Positions 7,981 to 8,848 of a DNA stretch of 8,848 nt are shown here, piece by piece; the first letter of the stretch is position 1, and each line of letters starts with the position of its first letter. The translations under genes were made by a program, and so were the position numbers. The notes under the pieces are model-generated. The model was not told where the DNA came from and did no database searches. It worked only from the letters and a program-made list of their open reading frames with translations. This DNA comes from Gammaproteobacteria bacterium (lineage in GTDB: Bacteria; Pseudomonadota; Gammaproteobacteria; Pseudomonadales; Pseudomonadaceae): assembly GCA_012735335.1 (NCBI GenBank), contig JAAYHO010000020.1, positions 1 through 8,848 of the forward strand, written 5' to 3'.

Positions 7981-8754
7981 TTACAAACTGTTGCTCAAAT
8001 GCCCGCCATCCACATTGATCACCGTGCCGGTGATGAAGGAGCCGGCTTCGCTGGCCAACAGCAGCAGCGGGCCGTCCAGTTCCTCCATCTGCCCCAGACG
8101 GCGCATCGGTACCTTGCTGCGGATGTAGTCCTGACCCTGCTGGGTGTCGAAATAGTCGGTGTTCATCTCGGTACGGAAATACCCCGGGGCGATGGCATTG
8201 ACACGGATATTGTTGCGCGCCAGCTCCATGGCCATGGCCTTGGTCAACTGCACCACGCCGGCCTTGGCCACTGCGTAATGACTCAGCGCCGTGCCCACCC
8301 GCAAGCCGAGAATCGAGGCGATGTTGACGATGCAGCCGCCCTGCCCGGCCTTGGCCATGGCCAGGCTGGCGCGGTGGGCGACGCGCCAGGCGCCGTCCAG
8401 GTTGGTCGACAGCATGCTGCGCCAGTTGCCTTCGGTCATGTTGAGAAACATCACCGGGTCGCCGATGCCAGCGTTGTTGACCAGCACGTCCACCAGCCCC
8501 CATTGCTGTTCCGCCTGGTCAAAGGCGCGGTTGACGCTGTCGGAGTCGGTGACATCCATGGGAATCGCCAGGGCCTCGGCGCCGCTGGCCTGCAGCTCGC
8601 TGACCAGTGCTTCGAGACGTTCGCTGCGCCGGGCGGTGACCACTACCCGTGCTCCGGCGCTGGCCAGGGTGCGGGCAAAGTGGGCGCCCAGGCCGCTGGA
8701 GGCGCCGGTGATCAGGGCGGTCTTGCCGGTCAGGTCGAAACGTTGCTGAGCCAT
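7981..8754 (-). CDS. Classical short-chain dehydrogenase/reductase (SDR), substrate unknown
   Basis: This 257-residue protein is a complete classical SDR, an NAD(P)-dependent oxidoreductase of one Rossmann domain, usually a cytoplasmic tetramer. It shows the cofactor motif TGASSGLG (16-23), D67 in DVT, NNAG (93-96), catalytic N118, S147, Y160 and K164 (YxxxK), the PG motif (190-191), and the C-terminal FITGTVINVDGG typical of FabG-like members. The basic pair after β2 (ARR, 41-43) favours NADPH. The substrate cannot be told from sequence; FabG-like 3-oxoacyl or other alcohol/ketone chemistry is possible. It is not the fabG of a fatty-acid cluster, since no acp or fabD is near. The ATG at 8754 follows GGAAG at 7 nt and opens the canonical N-terminus (FDLTGKTALITG). 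It converges with aroE across the repeat pair. Confidence 0.9.
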   Translation of the reverse strand: MAQQRFDLTGKTALITGASSGLGAHFARTLASAGARVVVTARRSERLEALVSELQASGAEALAIPMDVTDSDSVNRAFDQAEQQWGLVDVLVNNAGIGDPVMFLNMTEGNWRSMLSTNLDGAWRVAHRASLAMAKAGQGGCIVNIASILGLRVGTALSHYAVAKAGVVQLTKAMAMELARNNIRVNAIAPGYFRTEMNTDYFDTQQGQDYIRSKVPMRRLGQMEELDGPLLLLASEAGSFITGTVINVDGGHLSNSL

Positions 8755-8848
8755 GGAGTTACTTCCTTCTTGTCGTTGGGATTGCCTGAGTATCCTTGAT
8801 CCGGCCGCGCCACTCCAGCCTGCCGGGCAGACATGCAGCGCCTGACGC

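Overview
The window is GC-rich chromosomal DNA from a gammaproteobacterium, most likely a member of the Pseudomonadaceae (Pseudomonas in the broad sense). The evidence is the gene order trkA-rsmB-fmt-def / LysM protein-dprA-tsaC-hemF-aroE, which from memory matches the P. aeruginosa PA0016-PA0025 region, together with protein motifs and lengths typical of that family. No species can be assigned from the sequence alone.

Layout: the left arm (1-3178) is read leftwards. It contains def (peptide deformylase), fmt (Met-tRNA formyltransferase), rsmB (16S rRNA m5C967 methyltransferase) and the N-terminal third of trkA (K+ uptake regulator), cut by the window edge. The last three are linked by 4-nt start/stop overlaps. 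An intrinsic terminator hairpin lies between def and fmt. A 138-nt divergent intergenic region (3179-3316) carries candidate promoters for both directions. The right arm (3317-7883) is read rightwards. It contains a secreted LysM-domain protein (TsaP type, type IV pilus secretin-associated), a strong intrinsic terminator, dprA, tsaC, hemF and aroE. The last three are tightly packed and probably co-transcribed. At 7981-8754 a classical short-chain dehydrogenase/reductase is read leftwards, convergent with aroE.

The genes are mostly housekeeping. def and fmt add and remove the N-formyl group of initiator methionine. rsmB and tsaC modify rRNA and tRNA for accurate decoding. hemF and aroE serve haem and aromatic biosynthesis. 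trkA controls potassium uptake. dprA acts on incoming single-stranded DNA in natural transformation, and the adjacent TsaP homologue belongs to the type IV pilus outer-membrane machinery.

The least ordinary element is in the 97-nt gap between aroE and the SDR gene. It holds two inverted, imperfect 26-nt copies of a hairpin sequence with GGAG heads, identical TTCCAT loops and compensatory stem changes, which looks like a REP doublet (REPIN). It lies where synteny with P. aeruginosa appears to break. I see no CRISPR, tRNA, rRNA, insertion sequence or phage gene, and no evidence of a novel multi-gene system.
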